From Janthinobacterium sp. UMAB-56 (GTDB lineage: Bacteria > Pseudomonadota > Gammaproteobacteria > Burkholderiales > Burkholderiaceae_D): a stretch of 47,697 bases of DNA. The notes below the pieces were generated by a model that was given only the letters and a program-made list of their open reading frames with translations, made no database searches and was not told where the DNA came from. The translations under genes and the position numbers were made by a program. Positions 1 to 7,479 of this stretch are shown here, piece after piece. Within the stretch, counting starts at the first letter, position 1, and each line of letters begins with the position of its first letter. The stretch spans positions 140,672-188,368 of the forward strand of contig NZ_LT607651.1 of assembly GCF_900095265.1 (NCBI RefSeq), in the 5' to 3' direction.

Positions 1-208
1 CGCCGCTGTCATCGCCGATGGTGAAATAGCCGGGACAGGCCTGCGCAGTGTCATAGGTGGCATTGCGTTCCATCAAACTATCCGCGCCATACAGCAGGAC
101 CTGCTCGCCGTAGATGCCTTCCTGCCCATCCTGGAGAAAACTCAGATAGTAGGTCGGCAGGCTGCGGCCTAGCGATTGCTCGAACGCGTCGATATCTTGC
201 CCGCTCAC
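1..208 (-). CDS. SMI1/KNR4 (SUKH) family protein, 3' part outside window
   Basis: Only the first 69 codons are in the window; the gene continues past base 1. The start is taken as GTG at 208-206, which overlaps the TGA of the upstream acetyltransferase gene (GTGA), so the two are translationally coupled. The visible N-terminal part has the SUKH pattern: an early LPxxYxxFL block (SLPTYYLSFLQDGQEG), then LYG, then a PGYFTIGDDSG block where the window ends. SUKH proteins are often immunity proteins for polymorphic toxins or general cytoplasmic proteins of unknown role. No toxin gene is visible on this side. Family assignment is good; function is unknown. Confidence 0.75.
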   Translation of the reverse strand, partial: MSGQDIDAFEQSLGRSLPTYYLSFLQDGQEGIYGEQVLLYGADSLMERNATYDTAQACPGYFTIGDDSG

Positions 209-768
209 GCGGCGCCCTTGCGCCGTGCTTCCCACTCGCGTCGCAGCAAGCCGTACAGGGCAGAGTCGCTGACGTGGCCGGCCACGATCCAGCGTTCAGG
301 CAGAAAACCTTCCTTGTTGAAACCCTGGCGTTCCAAGGCACTGGCCGAGCCGGCGTTGAGCGGGTCGATATCGGCTTCCAGGCGGTTCAGGTCGCGCTCG
401 ACGAAGGCGAATTCGATCAGCGCGGACAAGGCTTCGTGCATATAGCCCCGCCCCCAGTACGGGCGGCCCAGGGCGTAGCCGATTTCAGCGCGGCGGTTCT
501 GGCGGTGCTCGGAAAACAGGCTGCAACTGCCCAGGTATTCGCCCGTCGCCTTCAGCTCGACGGCGAAGCGGAAAAATTCCTCTTTCTCGAAGGCGGCGCT
601 GTCTTCGGCGATCTGGCGCGCGGCGCGGCCGACATCGGTCCACGGCGGCTCACTGAAATAGCGCATCACCTCCGGATCGGCATGCATGGCGAATTGTGCC
701 GCTTCATCGGATGGCTGCGGCTTGCGCAGGATCAGGCGTTCGGTATTAAGGATTTTCGTGTAAGCCAT
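205..768 (-). CDS. GNAT family N-acetyltransferase (RimJ/RimL type)
   Basis: A 187-residue protein with the layout of the Acetyltransf_3 / RimJ-RimL branch. It starts with TERLILRKPQPSDEAA, the usual first strand of this branch. The acetyl-CoA binding core is EIGYALGRPYWGRGYMHEA (about residues 94-112), followed by NxxSxxxxExxGF as NAGSASALERQGFNKEGF. Such enzymes transfer acetyl from acetyl-CoA to an N-terminal or small-molecule amine; the substrate cannot be read here. The ATG at 768 has a GGAG Shine-Dalgarno about 8 bases upstream. The gene overlaps the downstream SUKH gene by 4 bases, suggesting a two-gene operon. It is divergent from the CPBP protease gene. Confidence 0.88.
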   Translation of the reverse strand: MAYTKILNTERLILRKPQPSDEAAQFAMHADPEVMRYFSEPPWTDVGRAARQIAEDSAAFEKEEFFRFAVELKATGEYLGSCSLFSEHRQNRRAEIGYALGRPYWGRGYMHEALSALIEFAFVERDLNRLEADIDPLNAGSASALERQGFNKEGFLPERWIVAGHVSDSALYGLLRREWEARRKGAA

Positions 769-923
769 GCGACTCCAATCGAAGGTGTATACGGGTGATG
801 CTTATTATTCCATGCAACTATAACGATGTGGCAACTTTGTGGCACGGCTTTTTAATGTAGTATGGCAATGTATTTCCATATCATTGATACAACTCCAGCA
901 TCCACGGATGCACGCAGCAACAT

Positions 924-1706
924 ATGCAGCCAACGCCAACCATGTCCATCGCTAGAATCCACCTCACCCTGCCGCTCGCCATCATCGCCTTGGCCGTCTG
1001 GCTGGGCTTGAGCATGGGCGGCCGCTGGCTGGAATTCGCCGGCTACGCCTTGCCGGGCGCAGCCGTCACCGGCCGTATCGGTCTGTCGTGGGCGCTGGCC
1101 GCCCTGTTCGCGCTGGCGCTGCTGCTGGCATCCAGCCGGCGCCGCGCGGCGGGCCTGTGCGCGCCTCCGCTGAAAACGCTGTGGCTGGTCTGGCCGCCCC
1201 TGTTGTATGCCTTGCTGATGCTGTTGCTGGCCTGGGCCGGTGGCTGGCCGCAGCCGCGCGTGCTGCTGATCGTCGCCTGCAACGCGGCGCTGGTAGCCAT
1301 CTCGGAAGAGCTGATGTTCCGCGCCATCTTGCTGCAAGGTATGCTGGACCGCTACGCCGTCTGGCCTGCCGTCTTGCTGTCCTCGGCACTGTTCGGCCTG
1401 GCCCATACGGCCAATGGCTTAACCACCGGCGACGTCAGTGGCGCGATGTGGCAAGCCATCGCCGCCACGCTGCAAGGCGTCGGCTATGCCGCCATCCGCC
1501 TGCGCACCCGCTCGGTATGGCCCATGGTCCTCGTGCATGGACTGTGGGACTACGCACTCGTGACGGCCACCTTGCCGCATCCGGCCGAAGACGGTGCGTC
1601 TATCCTGCCGACTATCGCCCTGCTGGCCGTGCTGCCCTTGTGCCTGTACGGCGTCTACCTGCTGCGCACCAGCCAGCGGGCGGTCCTGTCTCAACTGCCA
1701 CTATAG
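924..1706 (+). CDS. CPBP family intramembrane metalloprotease
   Basis: A 260-residue polytopic membrane protein with the three CPBP (Abi/CAAX protease) motifs: EExxxR at residues 128-133 (EELMFR), FxxxH at 157-161 (FGLAH), and HxxxD at 205-209 (HGLWD). These form the metal site of an intramembrane protease of the Rce1 fold. Several hydrophobic segments precede and follow the motifs (about 15-32, 55-72, 88-106, 113-127, 228-245). Bacterial members are linked to bacteriocin maturation or self-immunity, but most are unassigned. A second in-frame ATG at 942 is an alternative start. The next gene starts 8 bases after the stop, so they are probably co-transcribed. Confidence 0.88.
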   Translation: MQPTPTMSIARIHLTLPLAIIALAVWLGLSMGGRWLEFAGYALPGAAVTGRIGLSWALAALFALALLLASSRRRAAGLCAPPLKTLWLVWPPLLYALLMLLLAWAGGWPQPRVLLIVACNAALVAISEELMFRAILLQGMLDRYAVWPAVLLSSALFGLAHTANGLTTGDVSGAMWQAIAATLQGVGYAAIRLRTRSVWPMVLVHGLWDYALVTATLPHPAEDGASILPTIALLAVLPLCLYGVYLLRTSQRAVLSQLPL

Positions 1707-1714
1707 GAATGTGC

Positions 1715-2371
1715 ATGGCGTTTTTTTCACGTGATTACGAGGTATTCCTGCTACTGGCCGCGCCCGATGCACCGCCACTGTGGAATGCGGCGCAATGGAT
1801 ACCGTTTGCCGCCAGCCTCGATGGCCTCGTGGCGCAAGCGCGGGGCAAGGCCGGCGTGCGCAGCCATCAATACAATCCCCAGGGCAAGCCGATTGCCTTT
1901 GGTCGCCTGGGCTGGGATGAGAAATCGCACGCCAAGTGGACGCACACGCCGGAAACACGCGAAGCGCGCTTCATGAGCCTGGAAGCGTGGGCGCCCACCT
2001 GGACCCTCTGCGAAAAAGACAATCTGGCGCCCGATGTGTTCCTTGCCCTGGCCAATGAATCGCTGCTGGGACTGGAAAACAAACCCCTGCAGTTCGGCCA
2101 GCGCCTGGTGTGCGCCATCGCCACGGACATGGGTCTTGATGCGGCCGCTACCTTGCGGCAATCCCTGGCGCAACTGGCCACGCAGCAAGACGCCGTCATC
2201 TTCGCCCATACGCGGCGCCAGTGGGGCCGCGCCGCGTATGGCGGTTTCACGGGCGCCATCCAGGATATGCTGATCGGTGGCCTGTTCCAGCCAGACGACC
2301 CGCATGCGCGACCGCTCGATGCGGCCACGTTCCGTGAAAACTGGACCTTGCTCGACATCCCCCAATCCTGA
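1715..2371 (+). CDS. hypothetical protein
   Basis: A 218-residue soluble protein that I do not recognise. There is no signal peptide or membrane segment. It is rich in Trp and acidic residues, with a central block GRLGWDEKSHAKWTHTPE and a C-terminal WTLLDIPQS. I chose the ATG at 1715 because AGGA at 1705-1708 sits 6 bases before it; the ATG at 1709 directly abuts this site. It begins 8 bases after the CPBP protease and ends 10 bases before the next gene, so the three look like one operon. Size and compact, non-enzymatic look would fit an immunity or Imm-like protein, but that is a guess. Confidence 0.7.
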   Translation: MAFFSRDYEVFLLLAAPDAPPLWNAAQWIPFAASLDGLVAQARGKAGVRSHQYNPQGKPIAFGRLGWDEKSHAKWTHTPETREARFMSLEAWAPTWTLCEKDNLAPDVFLALANESLLGLENKPLQFGQRLVCAIATDMGLDAAATLRQSLAQLATQQDAVIFAHTRRQWGRAAYGGFTGAIQDMLIGGLFQPDDPHARPLDAATFRENWTLLDIPQS

Positions 2372-2381
2372 ACGGACTCCC

Positions 2382-3188
2382 ATGCAACGCCTGACCTTCG
2401 CCATCGTGCTGTGCTGGAGCGTCCATGCGGGCGCCTTCGAACTGAGCGGCACCATCCGCAGCAACGGCCCACCGCTGCCGCCAGCCATCAGCATCGTTGC
2501 CGAGCGCATGCACGGCGAGCCGCAGATACATGGCACGGTCGAGAATGGCCGCTACCGCATTGACGTACCGGAAGGCGCCACACTGGCACTGTTCCTGCAA
2601 TCGCCCGACTGGGAAGCGGAACCCAAGCTCATCTTCAGCGCGGCCACGGCGGACGCGCCGGACTTCCTGCTGTATCCGGCGGCAGTGCCCGAAGCGACGC
2701 TGGCAGCCGAATTGCGGACCATGGAGCTGGAAGACCAGGCCCTGCGCGCGGGATTCCCGCCAACGGGGCCGGACCTGGCCACACGCCAGCGCATGCTGGC
2801 CACGGATGGCGCACGCGAGCAACGCTTGCGGCAAATCATCGCCAGCAAGGGCTGGCCCACGCAATCGATGGTGGGCTACAAGGCAGCGGGCAGCGCCTGG
2901 CTGATTGTCCAGCACGGCTCGAAACATTTTCTGAAAAGCAGCCTGCCGCTGATGCGCGCAGCAGCGGCACGGGGGGAGATCACGCTATCAAAGCTGGCAC
3001 TGGCGATCGACCGCGACCTGTGTAACGACAATCAGCCGCAGCTGTACGGCAGCCAGTTCCACACGGATAGCACCGGCAAGACGGTCCCCTTCCCCATCGA
3101 CGATCCGCAGCGGCTGGATCAGCGCCGCGCCAGCATGGGGCTCGAACCCTATAGGCAATACCGGCAGCAATTCGAACAGGACAATTGA
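2382..3188 (+). CDS. secreted protein with DUF6624-like C-terminal domain
   Basis: A 268-residue protein beginning with a Sec signal peptide (MQRLTFAIVLCWSVHAGA, probable cleavage near residue 18). Residues about 20-105 look like a beta-rich module (SGTIRSNGPPLPP, then YRIDVPEGATLALFL). Residues about 115-265 match the pattern I know as DUF6624: an ExEDQxxR helix, a VGxxAxxxAWLxxQH block (MVGYKAAGSAWLIVQHGSK), a YGxQ block (QLYGSQFHTD), then PIDDPxxxDxRRAxxGLxPxxxY. Function of that domain is not known to me. It follows the unknown gene by 10 bases and is likely its operon partner. Domain name is from memory, so treat it as tentative. Confidence 0.7.
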   Translation: MQRLTFAIVLCWSVHAGAFELSGTIRSNGPPLPPAISIVAERMHGEPQIHGTVENGRYRIDVPEGATLALFLQSPDWEAEPKLIFSAATADAPDFLLYPAAVPEATLAAELRTMELEDQALRAGFPPTGPDLATRQRMLATDGAREQRLRQIIASKGWPTQSMVGYKAAGSAWLIVQHGSKHFLKSSLPLMRAAAARGEITLSKLALAIDRDLCNDNQPQLYGSQFHTDSTGKTVPFPIDDPQRLDQRRASMGLEPYRQYRQQFEQDN

Positions 3189-3294
3189 CAACGCCATCGA
3201 TTGCATTGCATGCTTACCCCATGCCATCGCCATTCCCGCCCCTGCCATCGATTATTGCCGCCATTCGAACCATGGTGGCTGGGCAGGAATGACA

Positions 3295-3325
3295 TTGACC
3301 AAGCCGCCTGCAAGGCGGCTAGGCT
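3295..3325 (+). promoter_or_regulatory. dyad between promoter-like boxes with 19-bp spacer
   Basis: TTGACC at 3295-3300 is followed after 19 bases by TAGGCT at 3320-3325. The spacer carries a perfect dyad, GCCGCC (3303-3308) and GGCGGC (3314-3319) around TGCAA. Over-long 19-bp spacers with a centred dyad are typical of MerR-type promoters. The -10 box is a poor match, so this could instead be a small hairpin. It lies 48 bases before the ATG of the P-loop kinase. Confidence 0.3.
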
Positions 3326-3373
3326 TCATCTGGCGTCTCGCAGGCTGTGTTTCCCTCACCTGAAAGCGCGACC

Positions 3374-3892
3374 ATGCAAGCCACTTCCAGTACCACCGCC
3401 GTCCCCACCACCACCGCCACCCTGCACCTGGTGTGCGGCAAGATTGCTTCCGGAAAATCCACCCTGACGGCCCGGCTGGCCAGTGCGCCGCAGACCGTAC
3501 GCATCAGCGAGGACAGTCTGCTGGCGCAGCTGTATCCGGGCCAGATCGCCAGCCTGGCCGACTACGTGGCTTGCGCGGCGCGGCTGCGCGCGGCCATCGC
3601 CCCTTTGGCCCTGCAGATGCTGCAGGCAGGTGTCTCCGTCGTGCTCGATTTCCCCGCGAATACGCCGGCCAGCCGCGCCTGGATGCGCGCGTTATTCCAG
3701 CAGGCAGGCACGCCGCACGTGCTGCATTACCTCGACGTGCCGGACGACGAATGCAAGGCGCGCTTGCGCCAGCGCAATGAAAGCGGGCTGCACCCGTTCG
3801 CCACCAGCGAGGCGCAATTTGATGCAATCACGCGCCACTTCGTGCCGCCCGACGCATCGGAAGGCTTTCACATCGTGCGGATTGCCGCTTAA
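3374..3892 (+). CDS. AAA family P-loop kinase-like protein
   Basis: A 172-residue protein of the AAA_33 / zeta-toxin-like kinase group. The Walker A motif GKIASGKST is at residues 22-30. An SEDSLLAQLYP block follows, matching the conserved acid seen after beta-2 in this family, and VVLDFPANT (about residue 95) fits the Walker B position. DVPDDECKARLRQRN fits the arginine-bearing lid. Such proteins phosphorylate small substrates such as nucleosides or sugars; the substrate is not readable. The ATG at 3374 is preferred over a GTG at 3347 because the latter adds residues unlike the family. Its stop overlaps the stop of lldD on the other strand by 3 bases. Confidence 0.75.
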   Translation: MQATSSTTAVPTTTATLHLVCGKIASGKSTLTARLASAPQTVRISEDSLLAQLYPGQIASLADYVACAARLRAAIAPLALQMLQAGVSVVLDFPANTPASRAWMRALFQQAGTPHVLHYLDVPDDECKARLRQRNESGLHPFATSEAQFDAITRHFVPPDASEGFHIVRIAA

Positions 3893-5034
3893 AACGTTCC
3901 CGGCAGCAGGATTTTCTTGTCCACATGCTGCAAGTCGCGCAAGCCGCAAAACGCCATCGTCAAATCGAGTTCATTGCGGATGATGTCCAGGCAGCGCGTC
4001 ACGCCCGGGCCGCCCATGGCGCCCAGGCCGTATAAAAATGGGCGGCCGATGTACACGCCTTTCGCGCCAAGCGCCACGGCCTTGATCACGTCCTGGCCCG
4101 AGCGGATGCCGCCATCCATGTGCACTTCGATCTGCTTGCCGACGGCGTCGACGATGGCGGGCAAGGCTGCGATCGACGATTGCGCGCCATCGAGCTGGCG
4201 CCCGCCGTGGTTCGAGACGATCAGCGCATCGGCGCCGCTTTCCACTGCCAGGCGCGCGTCTTCGGGGTCCATGATGCCCTTGATGATGAGCTTACCGCCC
4301 CAGCGCTGCTTGATCCATTCCACGTCCGCCCACGACAGGCTCAGGTCGAACTGCTGCTGCGTCCAGGCCGACAAGGACGACATATCGGACACGGACGTGG
4401 CGTGGCCGACGATATTGCCGAAGCCGCGGCGCTTCGTGCCCAGCATGCCCGCCACCCAGCGCGGCTTGGTGGCCATGTTGAGGATGTTCGGCAGGGTCAG
4501 CTTCGGCGGCGCCGACAGGCCGTTGCGCAAGTCCTTGTGGCGCTGGCCCAGCACCTGCAAGTCCAGGGTCAGCACCAGCGCGCCGCACTTGGCCGCCTTG
4601 GCACGGTCGATCAAACGGTTGATGAATTCGCGGTCTTTCATCACGTACAGCTGGAACCAGAACGGTTTCGTCGTGTTCGACGCCACGTCCTCGATCGAGC
4701 AAATGCTCATGGTCGACAGGGTGAACGGCACGCCGAATTTTTCAGCGGCCTGGGCCGCGAGAATTTCACCATCCGCATGCTGCATGCCCGTCAAGCCCGT
4801 GGGCGACAGGGCCACCGGCATGGAAACCACCTGTCCGACCATGGTCGAGGCCAGGCTGCGGTTTTCCAGGTTGACGGCCACGCGCTGGCGGAACTTGATC
4901 CTGGCGAAATCGCTGTTGTTGGCGCGGTACGTCGATTCCGTCCAGGAGCCGGAATCGGCATAGTCGTAAAACATGCGCGGCACCCGTTTCTGGGCCAGCA
5001 CGCGCAAGTCTTCGATGCAGGTGATGATACTCAT
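3889..5034 (-). CDS. lldD: L-lactate dehydrogenase (FMN-dependent), LldD-type
   Basis: A 381-residue FMN-dependent alpha-hydroxy-acid dehydrogenase, the usual length for LldD. The family active-site signature SNHGGRQ is at residues 274-280, with catalytic His276. The FMN phosphate region HMDGGIRSGQDVIKAVALGA and GRPFLYGLG follow. The N-terminal part has FYDYADSGSW and the barrel strands PVALSPTGLTG and FWFQLYV. It would oxidise L-lactate to pyruvate and pass electrons to the quinone pool at the inner membrane. The ATG at 5034 has GAGGAAA about 8 bases before it; a more upstream ATG adds an unlikely tail. Related (S)-mandelate or glycolate dehydrogenases are possible alternatives. No lldR or lldP lies nearby. 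Confidence 0.88.
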   Translation of the reverse strand: MSIITCIEDLRVLAQKRVPRMFYDYADSGSWTESTYRANNSDFARIKFRQRVAVNLENRSLASTMVGQVVSMPVALSPTGLTGMQHADGEILAAQAAEKFGVPFTLSTMSICSIEDVASNTTKPFWFQLYVMKDREFINRLIDRAKAAKCGALVLTLDLQVLGQRHKDLRNGLSAPPKLTLPNILNMATKPRWVAGMLGTKRRGFGNIVGHATSVSDMSSLSAWTQQQFDLSLSWADVEWIKQRWGGKLIIKGIMDPEDARLAVESGADALIVSNHGGRQLDGAQSSIAALPAIVDAVGKQIEVHMDGGIRSGQDVIKAVALGAKGVYIGRPFLYGLGAMGGPGVTRCLDIIRNELDLTMAFCGLRDLQHVDKKILLPGTF

Positions 5035-5126
5035 GCGTTTCCTCGGTCGATGGCAAGTCGAACCATGATCGTGCATTTGCCGGCAATTGTCTATCCGACA
5101 GGCAAGACTGACGGACAGGGCGTGGC

Positions 5127-6083
5127 TTACCAGTCGCGCGCGCCGAGGATTTTCTCGCCCAGCACAGTCAAACGCGCCTGCGGATAGCGCAACTTTTCCT
5201 TTTCCTCGGGATCGCCGGGAAACGCGTAGCCCTGCGGCGCGCTGCGCTCGCGCCAGCTTTGCACGCGCCAGTCGCGCAAGGCTGGCTTGTCTTCCTGGGC
5301 GGGCGTAAAGGAAATGTATTGCGCCAGGCGCACCTGATCCGTGGAGGTGTTCGGACGGATGCCGTGCGCCAGCAGACTGTTAAAGATCAACAACTCGCCT
5401 TTCTTCATGGCGATGAATTGCACCGGGTACGGCACCGTCGCCAAGTCAGGCTGCCATGGGTTGCGATCAAGAGGCACGGTCTTGCGCCATGCCAGCAAGT
5501 TGTTGAACAGCTCCGGATAACATTGAAAACCGCCGCTCTCGAGGGAGGTGTCGGACAGGGCCAGCACGCCCTGCACGTTGACGGGCAGCGGGTCGAGCGT
5601 GGTATCGGCATCCCAGTGGATGAAGCCGCCAAACTTGCGCTTGCCCTTGTTCGGCGTGTTCAGGTTGGCGCGGTCGATGGTCACCCACAGGTCTTCGCGG
5701 TCCCAGATGTCGACAAAGGCGTCAACTACGCGCGGGGTCTGGCGGTTATCCCACAGGGTCTGGTTGTGATAGGCCTCGACCATGCCGGAACCGTTGAGCT
5801 CTTTCATCGCGTGGTCGCGCAACTGGTCCCGGTTCCAGGTGGAGGCATCATGCTGGTCGAGTCCCTGGAATTGCCACAGAAAATCCGTCGTGCGCTGTAC
5901 TTGCTCTGGCGACACCGCATCCTTGACGATGACATAACCATAGGTTTTCCAGTGCAAAAAATCGCTGTCGGACAGCACGCGCAAGGGCAGCTGTTTTTGT
6001 ATGTCGCGCAACTGGGTCTGTGCCGTATAGGCCACGGACGGATTGCCTGGACGGTCTTGGCCGTATTGGTATGGGTTCTGCAT
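5127..6083 (-). CDS. phytanoyl-CoA dioxygenase (PhyH) family protein
   Basis: A 318-residue Fe(II)/2-oxoglutarate oxygenase of the PhyH family. The iron-binding HxD is at residues 156-158 (IHWDAD) and the distal His at 240 (LLAHGIRPN), with Arg243 or Arg252 placed to hold 2-oxoglutarate. The N-terminal part has the family-typical FLHWKTYGYVIVKDAVSPE. It would hydroxylate a small organic acid or similar compound; the substrate is unknown. The ATG at 6083 is preceded by GGGAGA, a good ribosome binding site. The gene is divergent from an AraC-type regulator across a 115-base gap containing a dyad, so it is likely the regulator's target. Confidence 0.87.
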   Translation of the reverse strand: MQNPYQYGQDRPGNPSVAYTAQTQLRDIQKQLPLRVLSDSDFLHWKTYGYVIVKDAVSPEQVQRTTDFLWQFQGLDQHDASTWNRDQLRDHAMKELNGSGMVEAYHNQTLWDNRQTPRVVDAFVDIWDREDLWVTIDRANLNTPNKGKRKFGGFIHWDADTTLDPLPVNVQGVLALSDTSLESGGFQCYPELFNNLLAWRKTVPLDRNPWQPDLATVPYPVQFIAMKKGELLIFNSLLAHGIRPNTSTDQVRLAQYISFTPAQEDKPALRDWRVQSWRERSAPQGYAFPGDPEEKEKLRYPQARLTVLGEKILGARDW

Positions 6084-6159
6084 CGCTGTCTCCCGTGTTG
6101 GTGTGAGACAGATTGTGCGATGGCACGGCCAGCTGAAATACACGCCGAGCGGCCAATAC

Positions 6160-6188
6160 TGATACTATCCTGACTATTGATAGCATCA
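6160..6188. promoter_or_regulatory. 10-bp inverted repeat, candidate AraC operator
   Basis: TGATACTATC (6160-6169) and GATAGCATCA (6179-6188) form a dyad with one mismatch and a 9-base spacer, giving half-site centres about 19 bases apart. It lies between the divergent PhyH and AraC-type genes, ending 10 bases before the AraC start. This is a candidate operator for autoregulation and for control of the dioxygenase gene. Confidence 0.45.
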
Positions 6189-6198
6189 AAACGTCATC

Positions 6199-7071
6199 AT
6201 GACGCCTTTATTTGAACAAGTCACAATCCCGACAGGCCACTCCTGGGGCTTGCTGTGGCGCAAACTCGACACCATTCCCTTCCTCTGGCATTACCACCCG
6301 CAGTTCGAGCTGACCTTGACGGTCAATGCGCGAGGGCAACGCTACATCGGCGACCACTTGGGCGATTTTGAGCCTGGCGACCTGGTGCTGGTAGGACCAA
6401 ATTTGCCGCACACCTGGTCGGCCAGCGAGCGCATCGACAGCGCGCAGCCCATGCTGGCGGTCGTCGTGTGGTTTTCACTCGAGTGGGTGGAACAGCTGGC
6501 GAGCTGTTTTCCGGAATTGTACGGCTTGCGCCAACTGGCGCGCCGCGCCGGCCCTGCCCTGCATTTTTCGCCGGCAGCGAGCGCGCGCAGCGCAGATAAA
6601 CTGCTGCAATTGAACACGCTGGCTGTGCCGCAGCGCCTGCCGCTGTTGCTCGACGTGCTGCTGGACCTGGCGGGCGATGCAGACGCGCAACCGCTGGCAT
6701 CAGCGGCGCAGGCGCCGATGCCCGATGGGCAGCACAAGCGCATGGCCGCCGTGTTTGACTTCATGCACGCGCATTTCCGCGAAGAGATCGCACTCGAGAC
6801 CCTGGCGCAGCTGGCTGCCCTGTCGCTGGGCGCCTTCCACCGCTGCTTCAAGCGCCACGCGCATTGCACGCCGGGCGAATACTTGGCGCGGCTGCGCATC
6901 GGCCGCGCCTGCCAACAGCTGATAGAAGGCAATCTCGCCATCGCCGTCATCGCGCAAGAGGCGGGCTACCGCAACCTGGCGCATTTCAACCGCCAGTTCC
7001 GCGCCGCCAGACAAGTCACGCCGCGCGCGTTTCGCCGGCAATACCGGCGTAGCGCCACAGGCGCAGCGTAA
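6199..7071 (+). CDS. AraC family transcriptional regulator
   Basis: A 290-residue regulator. The N-terminal 150 residues form an AraC_binding cupin: WHYHPQFELTLTVNARGQRYIGDHLGDFEPGDLVLVGPNLPHTW contains the usual His-rich first strand and the PGDLVLxxPxxPH turn (only partly conserved motifs, residues about 30-75). The C-terminal 100 residues carry two helix-turn-helix motifs: ALETLAQLAALSLGAFHRCF and AVIAQEAGYRNLAHFNRQF, ending in the family PRAFRRQYR. It is divergent from the PhyH-type gene and the shared gap holds a dyad. It probably senses a ligand linked to that oxygenase and activates it. Confidence 0.9.
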   Translation: MTPLFEQVTIPTGHSWGLLWRKLDTIPFLWHYHPQFELTLTVNARGQRYIGDHLGDFEPGDLVLVGPNLPHTWSASERIDSAQPMLAVVVWFSLEWVEQLASCFPELYGLRQLARRAGPALHFSPAASARSADKLLQLNTLAVPQRLPLLLDVLLDLAGDADAQPLASAAQAPMPDGQHKRMAAVFDFMHAHFREEIALETLAQLAALSLGAFHRCFKRHAHCTPGEYLARLRIGRACQQLIEGNLAIAVIAQEAGYRNLAHFNRQFRAARQVTPRAFRRQYRRSATGAA

Positions 7072-7084
7072 ATCCATGCAGAAA

Positions 7085-7119
7085 CGAAAAAGGGGATCAG
7101 ATTTTACAATCTGACCCCC
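7085..7119 (-). terminator. intrinsic terminator of distal tRNA-Arg gene
   Basis: On the minus strand GGGGTCAGATT (from 7119) pairs with AATCTGATCCCC (to 7092) around a short loop, followed by TTTTT. It lies 8 bases beyond the 3' end of the tRNA at 7127-7203. The first tRNA-type promoter is upstream, so this closes a one-gene unit. Confidence 0.8.
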
Positions 7120-7126
7120 AATATTC

Positions 7127-7203
7127 TGGTGCGGCTGGCAGGAATTGAACCCACGACCCCTTGGTTCGTAGCCAAGTACTCTATCCAGCTGAGCTACAGC
7201 CGC
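7127..7203 (-). tRNA. tRNA-Arg (ACG), copy 1
   Basis: A 77-base tRNA on the minus strand with encoded CCA (7129-7127). The acceptor stem pairs GCGGCTG (5', from 7203) with CAGCCGC. The anticodon stem CTTGG/CCAAG encloses loop CTACGAA, so the anticodon is ACG, read as ICG after deamination to inosine. D-arm GTAGCTCAGCTGGATAGAG and the T-arm with GTTCAATTC are normal. It is identical over all 77 bases to the copy at 7364-7440. It has its own promoter and terminator. Confidence 0.97.
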
Positions 7204-7213
7204 CTAAGACAAG

Positions 7214-7241
7214 ATTATAGCAGGGCTTTGCAGAATGGCAA
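7214..7241 (-). promoter_or_regulatory. sigma-70-type promoter for tRNA-Arg copy 1
   Basis: On the minus strand TTGCCA (7241-7236) and a perfect TATAAT (7219-7214) are separated by 16 bases. The -10 ends 10 bases before the tRNA 5' end at 7203, so the leader would be only a few bases long. Confidence 0.7.
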
Positions 7242-7312
7242 AGGGCGCCGTGTGGATATTTCACAATTGCCCAGGCCGCCAGCATGGCTCCTGCCTGCCC
7301 GATGTCATGACG

Positions 7313-7350
7313 AAAAAAAACCCGGAAAGCGAGCTTTCCGGGTTTTTTCT
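7313..7350. terminator. bidirectional intrinsic terminator between the two tRNA-Arg genes
   Basis: CCCGGAAAGC (7321-7330) and GCTTTCCGGG (7333-7342) form a 10-bp stem with a 2-base apex (a short loop in practice). A run of A (7313-7320) and a run of T (7343-7348) flank it, so it can act on both strands. On the minus strand it ends transcription from the copy at 7364-7440 before the second tRNA gene is reached. Confidence 0.85.
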
Positions 7351-7363
7351 TTACTGCTAATAC

Positions 7364-7440
7364 TGGTGCGGCTGGCAGGAATTGAACCCACGACCCCTTG
7401 GTTCGTAGCCAAGTACTCTATCCAGCTGAGCTACAGCCGC
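7364..7440 (-). tRNA. tRNA-Arg (ACG), copy 2
   Basis: Identical in all 77 bases to the gene at 7127-7203: acceptor GCGGCTG/CAGCCGC, anticodon loop CTACGAA (ACG), encoded CCA at 7366-7364. It lies 160 bases upstream of copy 1 on the same strand. It has its own TATAAT promoter just upstream and a terminator just downstream, so the pair is a duplication of whole units and not a polycistronic tRNA operon. A further promoter at 7639-7667 points towards it. Confidence 0.97.
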
Positions 7441-7450
7441 GCAGGCAAAC

Positions 7451-7479
7451 ATTATAGCGTATTCATTTCGCTTTGAAAA
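7451..7479 (-). promoter_or_regulatory. sigma-70-type promoter for tRNA-Arg copy 2
   Basis: On the minus strand TTTTCA (7479-7474) and a perfect TATAAT (7456-7451) are 17 bases apart. The -10 ends 10 bases before the tRNA 5' end, the same geometry as at copy 1. Confidence 0.65.
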
